A stretch of DNA of 64,000 nt from Streptomyces lavendofoliae (GCF_014649735.1 NZ_BMTP01000001.1:558001-622000); one strand, 5' to 3'; counted from the stretch's first letter, positions 1 through 8,807 are shown. Numbers and translations: made by a program. Notes: generated by a model not told the origin, from the sequence alone.

Positions 1-369
1 CTGGACGACCCCTACGGCCCGGCCGCCCGGCTCGCCGACACGGCCCGCCGGTTCGACGAGCCGCCCGCCTTCCTGTCGTACCACGGGGCCGAGCAGTCGC
101 TGGCCCTGCTCGGCGAGATCGGCGTGGACGCCGTGCACGCCCACGCGACGGCGCTCGCCGCCCGCTTCCGGGAGGGCCTGGTCCGCCTCGGCCACTCGCC
201 GGTGCCCGGCACCTCGGCCGTCGTCGGCGTGCCGGGGCTGGGGGCGCGGCGGCCGGAACTGGCGGAGGCGGGCGTCGTCGTCTCCGCGCGGGCCGGCAAC
301 CTCCGGGCCGCCTTCCACCTCTACAACTCGGCCGCCGACGTGGACCGGGCGCTGGACGCGCTGTCCTGA
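1..369 (+). CDS. Class V aminotransferase, C-terminal fragment
   Basis: This is the last 122 codons of a gene whose start lies outside the window. The visible part has the small C-terminal domain of fold-type I PLP enzymes of the class V (cysteine desulfurase / isopenicillin N epimerase-like) group. Typical signs are a tail reading GVVVSARAGNLRAAFHLYN followed by a helix with DVDRALDAL. The PLP lysine lies upstream and cannot be checked, so the substrate is unknown. The last 49 bases overlap the 3' end of the convergent MarR gene. Confidence 0.75.
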   Translation: MDDPYGPAARLADTARRFDEPPAFLSYHGAEQSLALLGEIGVDAVHAHATALAARFREGLVRLGHSPVPGTSAVVGVPGLGARRPELAEAGVVVSARAGNLRAAFHLYNSAADVDRALDALS

Positions 370-935
370 TCCCCGGACATGCCGCCCCGGGCCGCGCCGG
401 CCGTGCCGTCCCGGGCCGGCGGCGGCGTGTCGGGGCACCCCGGCGTGCCCTTGCACAGGTTCGCCTCGACCTTGCCCAGGAGCCGGGACAGCTCGGCGCG
501 CTCGGGCGCGTCGAGCCCGGCGAGGGTCAGCTCCTCCAGCCGGCTCCAGGCCCCGGTCACCTGCGCGTGCAGTGTGCAGCTGGCGGCCGTCGCCTCCACC
601 AGCACGGCGCGCCGGTCGGCGGGGTCGGGGGAGCGGCGCACGTGGCCGGTCTGCTCCAGGCGCTGGAGCATCTTGGTGACCGTGGACGGGTCGAGGTCCA
701 GGACCTTGATCAGCTCCGACTGGCGCACCGGGCCGGCGTCCCAGAGGTGCATCATCACGAACTCCTGGCCGGGGTAGATGCCGGCCTCCTTGAGGAACCG
801 GCCCGCGGCGATGCGGTGCAGCCGGGCCACCCGCGACAGGGCGTGGCTCAGCGGGCCGCACTGCGCCGCCGAGGGCGGCGCGTCGGTACAGGCGGCGCGC
901 TCGGCGCCCTCCTCGGGGTGTTGCGGGCCGGTCAT
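321..935 (-). CDS. MarR family transcriptional repressor
   Basis: This is a 204-residue winged-helix regulator. The recognition helix region (about residues 70-95) reads SELIKVLDLDPSTVTKMLQRLE, followed by the wing with the DPADRRAVLVE signature of MarR proteins. It carries several cysteines (in the N-terminal part, mid-protein and the CKGTPGC tail), so thiol or oxidant sensing is possible but not shown. It is divergent from an old-yellow-enzyme reductase gene. A perfect 11-bp inverted repeat lies in the shared 122-bp promoter region, so the likely job is repression of that gene and of itself. The C-terminal about 40 residues are low in structure, and the coding end overlaps the convergent aminotransferase. 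Confidence 0.9.
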   Translation of the reverse strand: MTGPQHPEEGAERAACTDAPPSAAQCGPLSHALSRVARLHRIAAGRFLKEAGIYPGQEFVMMHLWDAGPVRQSELIKVLDLDPSTVTKMLQRLEQTGHVRRSPDPADRRAVLVEATAASCTLHAQVTGAWSRLEELTLAGLDAPERAELSRLLGKVEANLCKGTPGCPDTPPPARDGTAGAARGGMSGDQDSASSARSTSAAEL

Positions 936-980
936 CGGGGCTCCTCGCGGGACTGTCGGTCGATGCCGCCGATTTTACCT

Positions 981-1035
981 TGGTCGGCCAATGAATGCGC
1001 TACAGTGACGTCAGGCAGAAATACTTGGCCGACCA
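981..1035. promoter_or_regulatory. Inverted-repeat operator for the divergent MarR / OYE pair
   Basis: TGGTCGGCCAA (981-991) is matched exactly by its reverse complement TTGGCCGACCA (1025-1035), with 33 bases between. The first half-site is itself a small palindrome (TTGG-N4-CCAA, 980-991). It lies between the two divergent start codons, where a MarR dimer would be expected to bind. The role is inferred from position and symmetry. Confidence 0.55.
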
Positions 1036-1057
1036 CACATTGTCTTGGGAGCCTCCG

Positions 1058-2140
1058 ATGACCACCGCTTTCGACCCCATCGACCTGTCCGGCACGCCCC
1101 TCGCCAACCGCATCGTCATGGCCCCGATGACCCGCAGCCGTGCCGGCGCCGGGCGCGTGCCGACCGTCCTCACCGCCGAGTACTACGCCCAGCGCGCCTC
1201 GGCCGGTCTGATCATCACCGAGGGCATCCAGCCCTCGCCGGCCGGCCAGGGCTACCCCGACACCCCCGGACTGCACAGCGCGGAGCAGACCGCCGCCTGG
1301 CGCCGGGTCACCGACGCCGTGCACGCCGCGGGCGGCCGGATCTTCGCCCAGCTCATGCACGCGGGCCGCATCGGCCACCCCGACCTGCTCGCCGACCAGC
1401 CCGGCGGCCTCCACCCCGTCGCCCCGTCCGCCGTGGCCGCCGAGGGACAGGTCTACACGGCCGAGGGCCCCAAGGACTTCGTCACCCCGCGCGAGCTCAC
1501 CGACGCCGAGGTGCGGGAGACGATCGCGGACTTCGTGGCCGCCGCCCGCAACGCCGTGGCCGCCGGCTTCGACGGCGTCGAGCTGCACGGCGCCAACGGC
1601 TACCTGATCCACCAGTTCCTCGCCCCCGGCACCAACCGGCGCACCGACGCCTGGGGCGGCTCCGTGGAGAACCGCGTCCGCTTCGCCGTCGAGGTCGTCA
1701 CGGCGGTCGCCGCCGAGATCGGGCCGGAGCGCACCGGCCTGCGGATCTCCCCCGGCAACGGCTACAACGACATCGACGAGCCCGAGCCGGAGGAGGCGTA
1801 CACCGCGCTGGTGACGGCCCTCGAACCGCTCGGCCTCGCCTACCTGCACGTCCTGGAGAGCTCCCCGGCCACCCGCGAACTCACCCTGGCCCTGCGCAAG
1901 CTCTTCTCCGGCACCCTGGTGCTCAACCCCGCGACCGAGGGGCCCACCAGCGCCGAGGACCTGGCGCTCGTCGAGAACGGCACGGCCGACCTCGTGGCGT
2001 TCGGCGCCCTGTTCCTGGCCAACCCCGACCTGCCGGCCCGGCTCCGGGCCAACGGCCCCTACAACACACCGGACACGGCCACCTTCTACGGCGGTGACCA
2101 CCGCGGCTACACGGACTACCCCGCCCTGGCCGTACGGTAG
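1058..2140 (+). CDS. Old yellow enzyme family FMN-dependent alkene reductase
   Basis: This 360-residue TIM-barrel flavoprotein is of the NemA/OYE class, which uses NADPH to reduce activated C=C bonds (enones, nitro-esters, maleimides). It has the N-terminal RIVMAPMTRSRA motif, the HGANGYLIHQF active-site segment (substrate-binding His and Asn) and the NRRTDAWGGSVENR signature. The C-terminal phosphate-binding part reads VAFGALFLANPDL. The ATG at 1058 is chosen because it follows a GGGAG ribosome site by a few bases and starts the usual TAFDPI/L N-terminus. A frame open from 995 would add 21 atypical residues. Control by the divergent MarR gene is likely. Such pairs usually respond to electrophiles. 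Confidence 0.92.
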   Translation: MTTAFDPIDLSGTPLANRIVMAPMTRSRAGAGRVPTVLTAEYYAQRASAGLIITEGIQPSPAGQGYPDTPGLHSAEQTAAWRRVTDAVHAAGGRIFAQLMHAGRIGHPDLLADQPGGLHPVAPSAVAAEGQVYTAEGPKDFVTPRELTDAEVRETIADFVAAARNAVAAGFDGVELHGANGYLIHQFLAPGTNRRTDAWGGSVENRVRFAVEVVTAVAAEIGPERTGLRISPGNGYNDIDEPEPEEAYTALVTALEPLGLAYLHVLESSPATRELTLALRKLFSGTLVLNPATEGPTSAEDLALVENGTADLVAFGALFLANPDLPARLRANGPYNTPDTATFYGGDHRGYTDYPALAVR

Positions 2141-2147
2141 CGCGGGC

Positions 2148-3191
2148 TCACGCCGATTCCCGGCGCACCAGCTCGGTGGGGAGGATGACCGCGGCGGCCT
2201 CCTCCCCGCCTATCCGGGCCAGCAGCACCCGCACCATCTCGGCGCTGATCCGGTCCCACGGCTGGCGGATCGTGGTGAGCGGCGGCCGGGACGACACCGC
2301 CGCCGGCGAGTCGTCGAAGCCGCCCACCGCCACGTCCTCCGGCACCCGCCGCCCGGCCCGCGCCAGGGTGTCGAGCACGCCCTGCGCCATCAGGTCGGAC
2401 GCCACGAACACCGCGTCCACGTCCGGTGCCCGCTCCAGCAGCAGCCCCGCCGCCGCCTCACCGCTCGCCCGGCTGTAGTCGCCCGGCACGATCAGCGCCT
2501 CGTCGGCGGGCAGCCCGCACTCGGCCAGCGTCTCGCGGTACCCCGCGAGCCGCTCGACCCCGCCCGGGGTGTCCGCGGGGCCGGTCACCGTGGCGATGCG
2601 GCGGCGCCCCGACGCGTACAGGTACCGCACCATCTCCCGCGCGCCGTCCCGGTCGTCGGCGGCGACGTAACTGACCTTCGACGTCTGGCCGAGCGGTTTG
2701 CCGCACGCCACCAGCGGGACGCCCGCCCGGCGCAGCTGCGTCACCACCGGGTCGCCGGAGTGGCTGGACACCAGCAGCACCCCGTCGACGTGACCCGCCT
2801 CGATGTACCGCAGATTGCGCCGCCGCTCGTCGGCCGTGCCCGCGATCATCAGCAGCAGCGGGATGTCCCGGTCGGCCAGCGCCTGGGTGCAGCCCCGCAG
2901 CAGCACGTTGAAGTTGGGGTCCTCGAAGAACCGCTCCTGCGGCTCGGTCAGCAGGAACGCCACCGAGTCCGACTTGCCGGTGATCAGCGAGCGGGCGTGC
3001 CGGTTCACGACGTACCCCGTCTTGCGGATCGCCGCGTTGACGGCGTCCTGGGCGGCGGGGCTGACGTAGTGCCCGCCGTTGAGGACTCGCGAGACCGTGC
3101 CGCGGGACACCCCGGCCTCCCGGGCCACGTCGTGGATGGTCGGCGGACGGCGGCGGCCCTCCGCGCTGCGGCTCGTGCTGCTGCGGCTCAT
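2148..3191 (-). CDS. LacI family repressor of the galactan/galactoside locus
   Basis: This LacI/GalR regulator of about 347 residues has the N-terminal HTH TIHDVAREAGVSRGTVSRVLN, the hinge, and a periplasmic-binding-like effector domain ending in the usual TTIRQPWDRIS segment. ATG 3191 is chosen because GAGGGGA lies 9 bases upstream. A second in-frame ATG at 3215 overlaps the TGA of the upstream permease (TGATG) and would add eight residues, so coupling from there is also possible. It is the last gene of a sugar ABC importer operon, and a LacI-type operator overlaps that operon's promoter. The natural reading is autoregulated repression relieved by a galacto-oligosaccharide. Confidence 0.9.
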   Translation of the reverse strand: MSRSSTSRSAEGRRRPPTIHDVAREAGVSRGTVSRVLNGGHYVSPAAQDAVNAAIRKTGYVVNRHARSLITGKSDSVAFLLTEPQERFFEDPNFNVLLRGCTQALADRDIPLLLMIAGTADERRRNLRYIEAGHVDGVLLVSSHSGDPVVTQLRRAGVPLVACGKPLGQTSKVSYVAADDRDGAREMVRYLYASGRRRIATVTGPADTPGGVERLAGYRETLAECGLPADEALIVPGDYSRASGEAAAGLLLERAPDVDAVFVASDLMAQGVLDTLARAGRRVPEDVAVGGFDDSPAAVSSRPPLTTIRQPWDRISAEMVRVLLARIGGEEAAAVILPTELVRRESA

Positions 3192-3214
3192 GCTTGGCGT
3201 TCCCCTCGGTGTCA

Positions 3215-4141
3215 TCAGGACTTTACGGCCCCGGACAGCAGGTCCAGGCTCCAGAACCGCTGGATGACCAGGAAGAGGGCGATGAGCGGGACGACCGCCA
3301 GCATGGCACCGGTGATCACCAGCGTGTAGAGCGCCGGGGTCGCCGCCCCCTGCGCGAGCAGGGTGTAGAGCCCCACCGTCATCGGGAACTTCTCGTCGTC
3401 ACCGAGCATGATGTAGGGGAGCAGGAAGTTGTTCCAGATCGCCACGAACTGGAAGAGGAAGATCGTGACGAGACCCGGCGACATCATCGGGACCGCGATC
3501 CGCAGGAAGATCCGCCACTCGCCCGCCCCGTCCATCCGGCCCGCCTCCACCAGCTCCATGGGGATGGCGGCCGCCGCGTAGATCCGGCCGAGGTAGACGC
3601 CGTACGGGGACAGGACCAGCGGCAGCAGCACGGACAGGTACGTGTCGGCCATCCCGGCCTTCGCCACCAGCAGGTACTGCGGGATGGCGAGGATGACCGG
3701 CGGCATCAGCACACCCGTCAGCAGGACGTTGAAGACGGCTTCCCGCCCGCGGAAGCGGTAGACCGCCAGCGCGTAGCCGGAGACCGCCGACACCGCCGTG
3801 GACAGGACGGCGCCGAAGCCCGCGTAGAAGGCGGAGTTGGCCATCCACCGCCAGTAGACCCCCTCGCGGTAGGCGCCGAGGTCGGCCAGGTTGTCGCCGA
3901 GGCCGCTGCCCGGCAGGAACGTGAACGTGGAGAACAGCTCCGTGCCGGACTTGGTGGACGCCACGAGCACCCAGGCGACCGGCAGCAGGCAGTACAGCGC
4001 CCCGAGCAGCAGGGCGGCCGTGGGCAGCGGGGCGATCCGGCCGGGGCGGGGCCGGACGGACGGCGGGCCCTGCGAGGTGCCCGGTGTGGTGCCGGCCGCC
4101 GGGGCGGCCTTGCGCGTCGGGGGAGCGGTGAGGTCGGTCAT
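3215..4141 (-). CDS. Sugar ABC transporter permease (MalG type)
   Basis: This is a 308-residue integral membrane permease of the carbohydrate uptake type 1 family. After a Pro/Ala-rich cytoplasmic N-terminus (about 40 residues) there are six predicted membrane segments. The cytoplasmic EAA loop reads ELVEAGRMDGAGEWRIFLR, which contacts the ATPase. Its start ATG overlaps the TGA of the preceding permease by four bases (ATGA), and its own TGA overlaps a possible start of the LacI gene, so the genes are tightly coupled. No ATPase is encoded here. As in other Streptomyces sugar systems, a shared MsiK-type ATPase elsewhere is the likely energiser (inference). Confidence 0.92.
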   Translation of the reverse strand: MTDLTAPPTRKAAPAAGTTPGTSQGPPSVRPRPGRIAPLPTAALLLGALYCLLPVAWVLVASTKSGTELFSTFTFLPGSGLGDNLADLGAYREGVYWRWMANSAFYAGFGAVLSTAVSAVSGYALAVYRFRGREAVFNVLLTGVLMPPVILAIPQYLLVAKAGMADTYLSVLLPLVLSPYGVYLGRIYAAAAIPMELVEAGRMDGAGEWRIFLRIAVPMMSPGLVTIFLFQFVAIWNNFLLPYIMLGDDEKFPMTVGLYTLLAQGAATPALYTLVITGAMLAVVPLIALFLVIQRFWSLDLLSGAVKS

Positions 4142-5169
4142 CGGGTCCGTCCCTGCTTCCTTCCGGAGTTGGAGGCCCGCAGAAGGCCGAACGACAGCAC
4201 GAAGGTCGCGACGGCGAGGACGACGGCGGTCGCCGACGCCGCGTGGACGTTCCCGCCGACGAAGGCGTCGTTGTACACCTTCATCAGCGGGCTCCAGGTG
4301 GTCGGGATGCCGTTGGTCAGCGGACGCAGGGTGGTCGGCTCGCTGAAGACCTGGAGCGTCGCGATGATCGAGAAGAAGAAGGTCAGCACCAGCGACGGCG
4401 CCACCATCGGGATCTTGATGCGCAGCGCGATCTGGAGCGGGGTGGCCCCGTCCAGCTTCGCCGCCTCGTACACCTCCGCCGGGATGGACCGCAGCGACGT
4501 GTAGATGACGATCATGTTGAAGCCGGTACCGCCCCACACGGCGATGTTCGCCAGCGCCAGGAACAGCGGCCCGCCGTCCAGCAGGTCGGGCCGCGGCAGC
4601 CCGACGGCGTCGAGCGCGTAGTGGAACGGGCTGACGTCCGGCAGGTACAGGAACCCCCACAGCATCGCCGCGACCACGCCCGGGACGGCGTACGGGAGGA
4701 AGATCGCCAGCCGCGAGAAGGACCGCGCCCGGACCCGCTCGGTGTCCAGCAGCAGCGCGAACAGCAGCGCCAGCCCCAGCATCACCGGCACGACGATCGC
4801 GCCGTACCCGAGGATGCGCAGCGCGCCGCGGGCGAGCTCGGAGTCGGTGAGCGCGGCGGTGTAGTTGGCCAGGCCCGCCCACACCTCCTGGCGGGCGCCC
4901 CGGCCCAGGCCGAGGCCCTTGACCTCGATCCGGTGCAGGCTCAGCCAGACCGCGTAGCCGATGGGCAGGGCGAAGAAGACGGCGAACAGGAGCCCGGCCG
5001 GGAGGAGGAACAGATAGGGCGCGTTCCGCACCCGTCGCCGCGCGGCACCGGGCGAGGCGTGGACGCGCGCGGTGGTCGTGCGGGGTGCGCCGCCCGGGCC
5101 GGGCGCGTCCCCGGCGCCGTGCCGGGGCGCGTCCGCCACGCCGGGCGAGGTGCGGCGGGTGTCCGTCAC
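4138..5169 (-). CDS. Sugar ABC transporter permease (MalF type)
   Basis: This is a 343-residue membrane permease partner of the adjacent MalG-type protein. A disordered N-terminal tail of about 60 residues precedes the first membrane segment (APYLFLLPAGLLFAVFFALP). The EAA loop is EVYEAAKLDGATPLQIALR. The GTG start overlaps the stop of the binding-protein gene in a GTGA junction. Together with the binding protein it makes a CUT1-type importer. The neighbouring galactanase and beta-galactosidase point to galacto-oligosaccharides as the cargo. Confidence 0.92.
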   Translation of the reverse strand: MTDTRRTSPGVADAPRHGAGDAPGPGGAPRTTTARVHASPGAARRRVRNAPYLFLLPAGLLFAVFFALPIGYAVWLSLHRIEVKGLGLGRGARQEVWAGLANYTAALTDSELARGALRILGYGAIVVPVMLGLALLFALLLDTERVRARSFSRLAIFLPYAVPGVVAAMLWGFLYLPDVSPFHYALDAVGLPRPDLLDGGPLFLALANIAVWGGTGFNMIVIYTSLRSIPAEVYEAAKLDGATPLQIALRIKIPMVAPSLVLTFFFSIIATLQVFSEPTTLRPLTNGIPTTWSPLMKVYNDAFVGGNVHAASATAVVLAVATFVLSFGLLRASNSGRKQGRTR

Positions 5170-6491
5170 GGGGCGACCTCGAAGCCCTGCTTCTTCAGGT
5201 CCGCGACCGTGGCGTTCCGCATCGCCGTGAGCGCGGTGCCGAAGCCCGACTTCGCCTTGGCGGCCTTGCCGAACTCGTCCTTGAAGGCGGTGTACGCGAC
5301 GTTGACGTTCGGCCCCCAGGCGGCGGGCGCGGTGGTCCTGGCTATCGCGGCGGCGCGGGTGTAGAAGTCCGGCTGGTTGGCGAAGAACGCGGGCGGCTGG
5401 GCGAGCGCGCCACCGGACTGGGCGGCGATGGCGGCGGGGTACACACCGCTCTCCCTCACCAGCGCGGCCAGCGCCTCCGGGTCGGTGTTCAGCCAGGTGG
5501 CGAACCTCACCGCGGCGGCCTTGTGCGTGGAGTCGGTGGTGACGGCGGTGGTGGAGCCGCCCCAGCTGCCGGTGGAGTTGGTGCCGTTGGTCCACTGGGG
5601 GAGCGGGGCCATCGCCCACTTGCCCTTGGTGGCGGGCGCGGCGGTGGTGAGGGTGCCGGGGGCCCACACCGCGCTCACCCAGGCGATCTGCTTGCCGGTG
5701 TTGAGCGCCTTGTTCCAGGCCGGGGTGTACATCGGCTGGTTGTCGACGGCGCCCTCCGCGACCAGGCCGCCCCAGAAATCGGCGACCTTCCTGGTGGCCG
5801 CGTCGTCGATGCCGACCTTCCACTTCTCTCCCTCGGTCGTCCACCACCTGGCGCCCGCCTGCTGGGCGAGCCCGGCGAACAGGCCGGAGTCGTTGGCGGA
5901 GAAGGTCGTCAGGGCCTTGTCCGGGGCCTTCTTCTTGAGCGCGCGGGCGGTCGCGGCGAACTCGTCCCAGGTGGTGGGGACCTTCAGCCCGTACTGGGTG
6001 AACAGGTCGGCGCGGTAGTAGAACATCATCGGCCCGGAGTCCTGGGGCAGCGCGTACACCGCGTCGGTGCCCAGCGTGACCTGCTGCCAGACGCCCGGGG
6101 CGAACGCCTTCCGGGCGTCGCCGGCCTCCGCGGAGATGTCCGCCAGGGCGTCGTTGCTGACCAGCGTAGGCAGCGCCTGGTACTCGGCCTGGACGAGGTC
6201 GGGGGCCTGGTGCGCCTTGGCCGCCGTGATGATCTTCGTGACCAGGTCGTCGCCGGAGGCCTGCTTCTTCACGGTGACCGTGATGCCCGCCTCCTTGCCG
6301 TGCTTGTCGTTCCACAGGGCGGCGACCTTGTCCATACCGGGCGCCCACGCCCAGTACGTCAGTGAGACGGGGCCGGACGCGGCCTCCCCGCCGTCGCCGG
6401 ACGTCCCGCACCCGGTGAGGGCGGAGGCGCCGAGGACGACGGCGGTGGCGGTGGCGATGGCGGAAATGCGGCGGCGCAGCGCGTGCGGCAT
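5166..6491 (-). CDS. Sugar-binding lipoprotein of ABC importer
   Basis: This is a 441-residue extracellular solute-binding protein, family 1. It starts with a basic n-region and hydrophobic core and has a lipobox LTGC with the lipidated Cys at residue 28. The mature part begins with a Gly/Ser/Glu linker and the VSLTYWAWAP strand typical of this family. ATG 6491 is supported by GGGAGAA a few bases upstream. A longer frame to 6587 would run into the promoter and operator. It is the first gene of the operon (binding protein, two permeases, LacI). The substrate is inferred as beta-1,4-galacto-oligosaccharides from the hydrolases transcribed divergently. Confidence 0.92.
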   Translation of the reverse strand: MPHALRRRISAIATATAVVLGASALTGCGTSGDGGEAASGPVSLTYWAWAPGMDKVAALWNDKHGKEAGITVTVKKQASGDDLVTKIITAAKAHQAPDLVQAEYQALPTLVSNDALADISAEAGDARKAFAPGVWQQVTLGTDAVYALPQDSGPMMFYYRADLFTQYGLKVPTTWDEFAATARALKKKAPDKALTTFSANDSGLFAGLAQQAGARWWTTEGEKWKVGIDDAATRKVADFWGGLVAEGAVDNQPMYTPAWNKALNTGKQIAWVSAVWAPGTLTTAAPATKGKWAMAPLPQWTNGTNSTGSWGGSTTAVTTDSTHKAAAVRFATWLNTDPEALAALVRESGVYPAAIAAQSGGALAQPPAFFANQPDFYTRAAAIARTTAPAAWGPNVNVAYTAFKDEFGKAAKAKSGFGTALTAMRNATVADLKKQGFEVAP

Positions 6492-6551
6492 GGGGGCTTC
6501 TCCCTGACCGAGGGGGGCGGCCTCCGCCGTGGTGGGAGGCCTGCCATGCTT

Positions 6552-6567
6552 CTGTGAGCGTTCACAG
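6552..6567. promoter_or_regulatory. LacI-type operator
   Basis: CTGTGAGCGTTCACAG is a near-perfect 16-bp palindrome with a central CG, the layout of LacI/GalR family operators in Streptomyces. It overlaps the proposed -10 box of the leftward importer promoter and is 61 bases upstream of the binding-protein start codon. Binding by the LacI protein encoded at the end of this operon is the obvious hypothesis. Confidence 0.8.
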
Positions 6568-6594
6568 TAGAGAAACATCCCAGACACTTGTCAA
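6566..6594 (-). promoter_or_regulatory. Promoter of the importer-lacI operon
   Basis: Reading leftward there is a consensus -35 TTGACA (6589-6594), a 17-base spacer and a -10 candidate TCTACT (6566-6571). The -10 is overlapped by the palindromic operator, so a bound repressor would block RNA polymerase. A rightward -35-like TTGTCA (6588-6593) shares almost the same bases, with TATGTT (6613-6618) 19 bases further on. This suggests overlapping divergent promoters for the importer and the beta-galactosidase. Confidence 0.55.
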
Positions 6595-6705
6595 TGGTTG
6601 ATGCTGTGCGGTTATGTTGCGTTCCGGCGGCGCAGTCTGTGTGTGCACGTTCCCACTTGATGGCCGCGCCGTCGGAAGCCTCCCTCAGGAATCAGGAGAA
6701 ACCCC

Positions 6706-8727
6706 ATGCCGGAGACCACTCCCACCGGCCTGCACCGGCTCGCCTACGGCGGGGACTACAACCCCGAACAGTGGCCGGAAAGCGTCTGGCAGGAGGACGT
6801 CCGGCTGATGCGCGAGGCGGGCGTGACCATGGTCAGCGTCGGCATCTTCTCCTGGGCCAGGCTGGAACCCGAGCCCGGCGTCCACGACTTCGGCTGGCTC
6901 GACCGGCTCCTGGACCTGCTCCACGAGCACGGCATCCGCGCCGACCTCGGCACGCCCACCGTCGCCCCGCCCGCCTGGTTCTACCGCGCGCACCCCGAGG
7001 CGCTGCCCGTCACCCGCGAGGGCACCCGGTACGCCTTCGGCTCCCGCGGCGCCATCTGCCACAGCTCACCGGCGTACCACGCCGCCGCGGCGGACATCAC
7101 CGAGCGCCTCGCCCACCGCTACGGCTCCCACCCCGCCCTCGCGCTCTGGCACGTCCACAACGAGTACGGCGTCCCCGTCAGCGCCTGCTACTGCGACACC
7201 TGCGCCGACCGCTTCCGCCACTGGCTCGACGCCCGCTACGGCTCCGTCGGCGCGGTCAACGACGCCTGGGGCACCGCCTTCTGGGGCCAGCACTACACCG
7301 CGTACGACCAGATCGACCCGCCCCGCGTCACGCCCACCGTCGGCAACCCGGCCCAGCAGCTGGACTACCGGCGCTTCGCCGACGCCACCATGCGCGACAA
7401 CTTCGTCCGCGAACGGGACATCCTGCACCGCCTGGCCCCCGGCGTACCGGTCACCACCAACTTCATGACCGCCCTCAGCCAGTGCGACAGCGTCGACTAC
7501 TGGGCCTGGGGCCGCGAGGTCGACCTCGTCACCAACGACCACTACCTGATCACCGACGGCCGCCGCACCCAGGTGAACCTCGCCATGGCCGCCGACCTCA
7601 CCCGTTCCGTCGCCGGCGGCGCCCCCTGGCTGCTGCTGGAGCACTCCACCAGCGGCGTCAACTGGCAGCCCCGCAACCCCGCCAAGCGCCCCGGCGAGAT
7701 GGCCCGCAACTCCCTCGCCCACGTCGCGCGCGGCTCCGAGGGCGCCATGTTCTTCCAGTGGCGCCAGTCCCGGCGCGGCGCCGAGAAGTTCCACTCCGCG
7801 ATGGTGCCCCACGCCGGCACCGACTCCCGCGTCTGGCGCGAGGTCGTCGCACTCGGCGCCGACCTCGGCGCGCTGGCCGGGCTGCGCGGCACGCGGACCG
7901 TCGCCGACGCCGCCATGGTCTGGGACTGGCACTCCTGGTGGGCGCAGAGCCTGGAGTGGCGCCCCAGCGAGGACCTCGACGCCCGTGAGCGCGCCGACAG
8001 CTTCTACGAGACCCTCTGGGACCGGCACCTGACCGTCGACTTCGCCCACCCCGAGGCCGACCTGTCCGCCCATCCGCTGGTCGTCGTCCCCGCCCTGTAC
8101 CTCACCACCGAGGCGGCGGGACGCAACCTGCGCTCCTACGTCGAGAACGGCGGCACCCTCGTGGTGTCGTACTTCTCCGGCATCGTCGACGAGCACGACG
8201 CCGTCCACCCCGGCGCCCACCCCGGCGCGCTGCGGGACGTCCTCGGGCTCACCGTGGAGGAGTGGTCGCCGCTGGGCGAGGGCGAGACGGTACGCCTCAC
8301 CGAACGGGCCGGGGACCGGGCGCTGACCGGCGACGTCTGGACCGAGTTCGTCGTCCCGCGCGGCGCCGAAACGGTGTGGACCTACGCCGACGGCCCCGCC
8401 GCGGGGCGCCCCGCCGTCACCCGCCACCGCCTCGGCGAGGGCACCGCGTGGTACGTCTCCACCCGGCTCGCCCCGCCCGCCCTGGACGCGATCATCGGCG
8501 CGGCCTGCGAGGACGCCGGCATCGCAGCGCGCTCCGAGCTGCCCCGCGACGTGGAGGTGGTGCGGCGCACCGGCGAGGGCGGTACCTACCTGTTCGCCCT
8601 CAACCACACCTCCGCCGACGCCAAGGTGCCGCTGGACGGTCCCGGCACGGAGCTGTTCGGCGGCGAGGCCGTCACCGGTCACCTCGCCGTCCCGGCCGGC
8701 GCGGTCCGCGTCGTCCGGCTCGCCTGA
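6706..8727 (+). CDS. GH42 beta-galactosidase
   Basis: This 673-residue cytoplasmic (no signal peptide) glycoside hydrolase family 42 enzyme releases galactose from beta-galactosides and galacto-oligosaccharides. The TIM barrel carries the acid/base Glu153 in HNEYG and the nucleophile Glu312 in LLLEHSTSG. Cys118, Cys161, Cys163 and Cys166 match the spacing of the structural zinc site of this family. The trimerisation domain and a C-terminal beta domain follow. The start is fixed by AGGAGAAA before the ATG. It is divergent from the importer operon and followed after 80 bases by a secreted galactanase. The scheme is that galactan is cut outside, imported, and finished by this enzyme. Confidence 0.95.
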   Translation: MPETTPTGLHRLAYGGDYNPEQWPESVWQEDVRLMREAGVTMVSVGIFSWARLEPEPGVHDFGWLDRLLDLLHEHGIRADLGTPTVAPPAWFYRAHPEALPVTREGTRYAFGSRGAICHSSPAYHAAAADITERLAHRYGSHPALALWHVHNEYGVPVSACYCDTCADRFRHWLDARYGSVGAVNDAWGTAFWGQHYTAYDQIDPPRVTPTVGNPAQQLDYRRFADATMRDNFVRERDILHRLAPGVPVTTNFMTALSQCDSVDYWAWGREVDLVTNDHYLITDGRRTQVNLAMAADLTRSVAGGAPWLLLEHSTSGVNWQPRNPAKRPGEMARNSLAHVARGSEGAMFFQWRQSRRGAEKFHSAMVPHAGTDSRVWREVVALGADLGALAGLRGTRTVADAAMVWDWHSWWAQSLEWRPSEDLDARERADSFYETLWDRHLTVDFAHPEADLSAHPLVVVPALYLTTEAAGRNLRSYVENGGTLVVSYFSGIVDEHDAVHPGAHPGALRDVLGLTVEEWSPLGEGETVRLTERAGDRALTGDVWTEFVVPRGAETVWTYADGPAAGRPAVTRHRLGEGTAWYVSTRLAPPALDAIIGAACEDAGIAARSELPRDVEVVRRTGEGGTYLFALNHTSADAKVPLDGPGTELFGGEAVTGHLAVPAGAVRVVRLA

Positions 8728-8807
8728 CCCTCACCGCCTCACCGCCTCACCCCGCACCACCGTCACACCCCGCACCACCGCCACGCACATCGTCGAAGGG
8801 ACACGAC

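Noticed and set aside
995..1057. Longer N-terminus for the old yellow enzyme
   Set aside because: It would start inside the operator region, lacks a ribosome site and adds residues not found in the family. ATG 1058 has a ribosome site.
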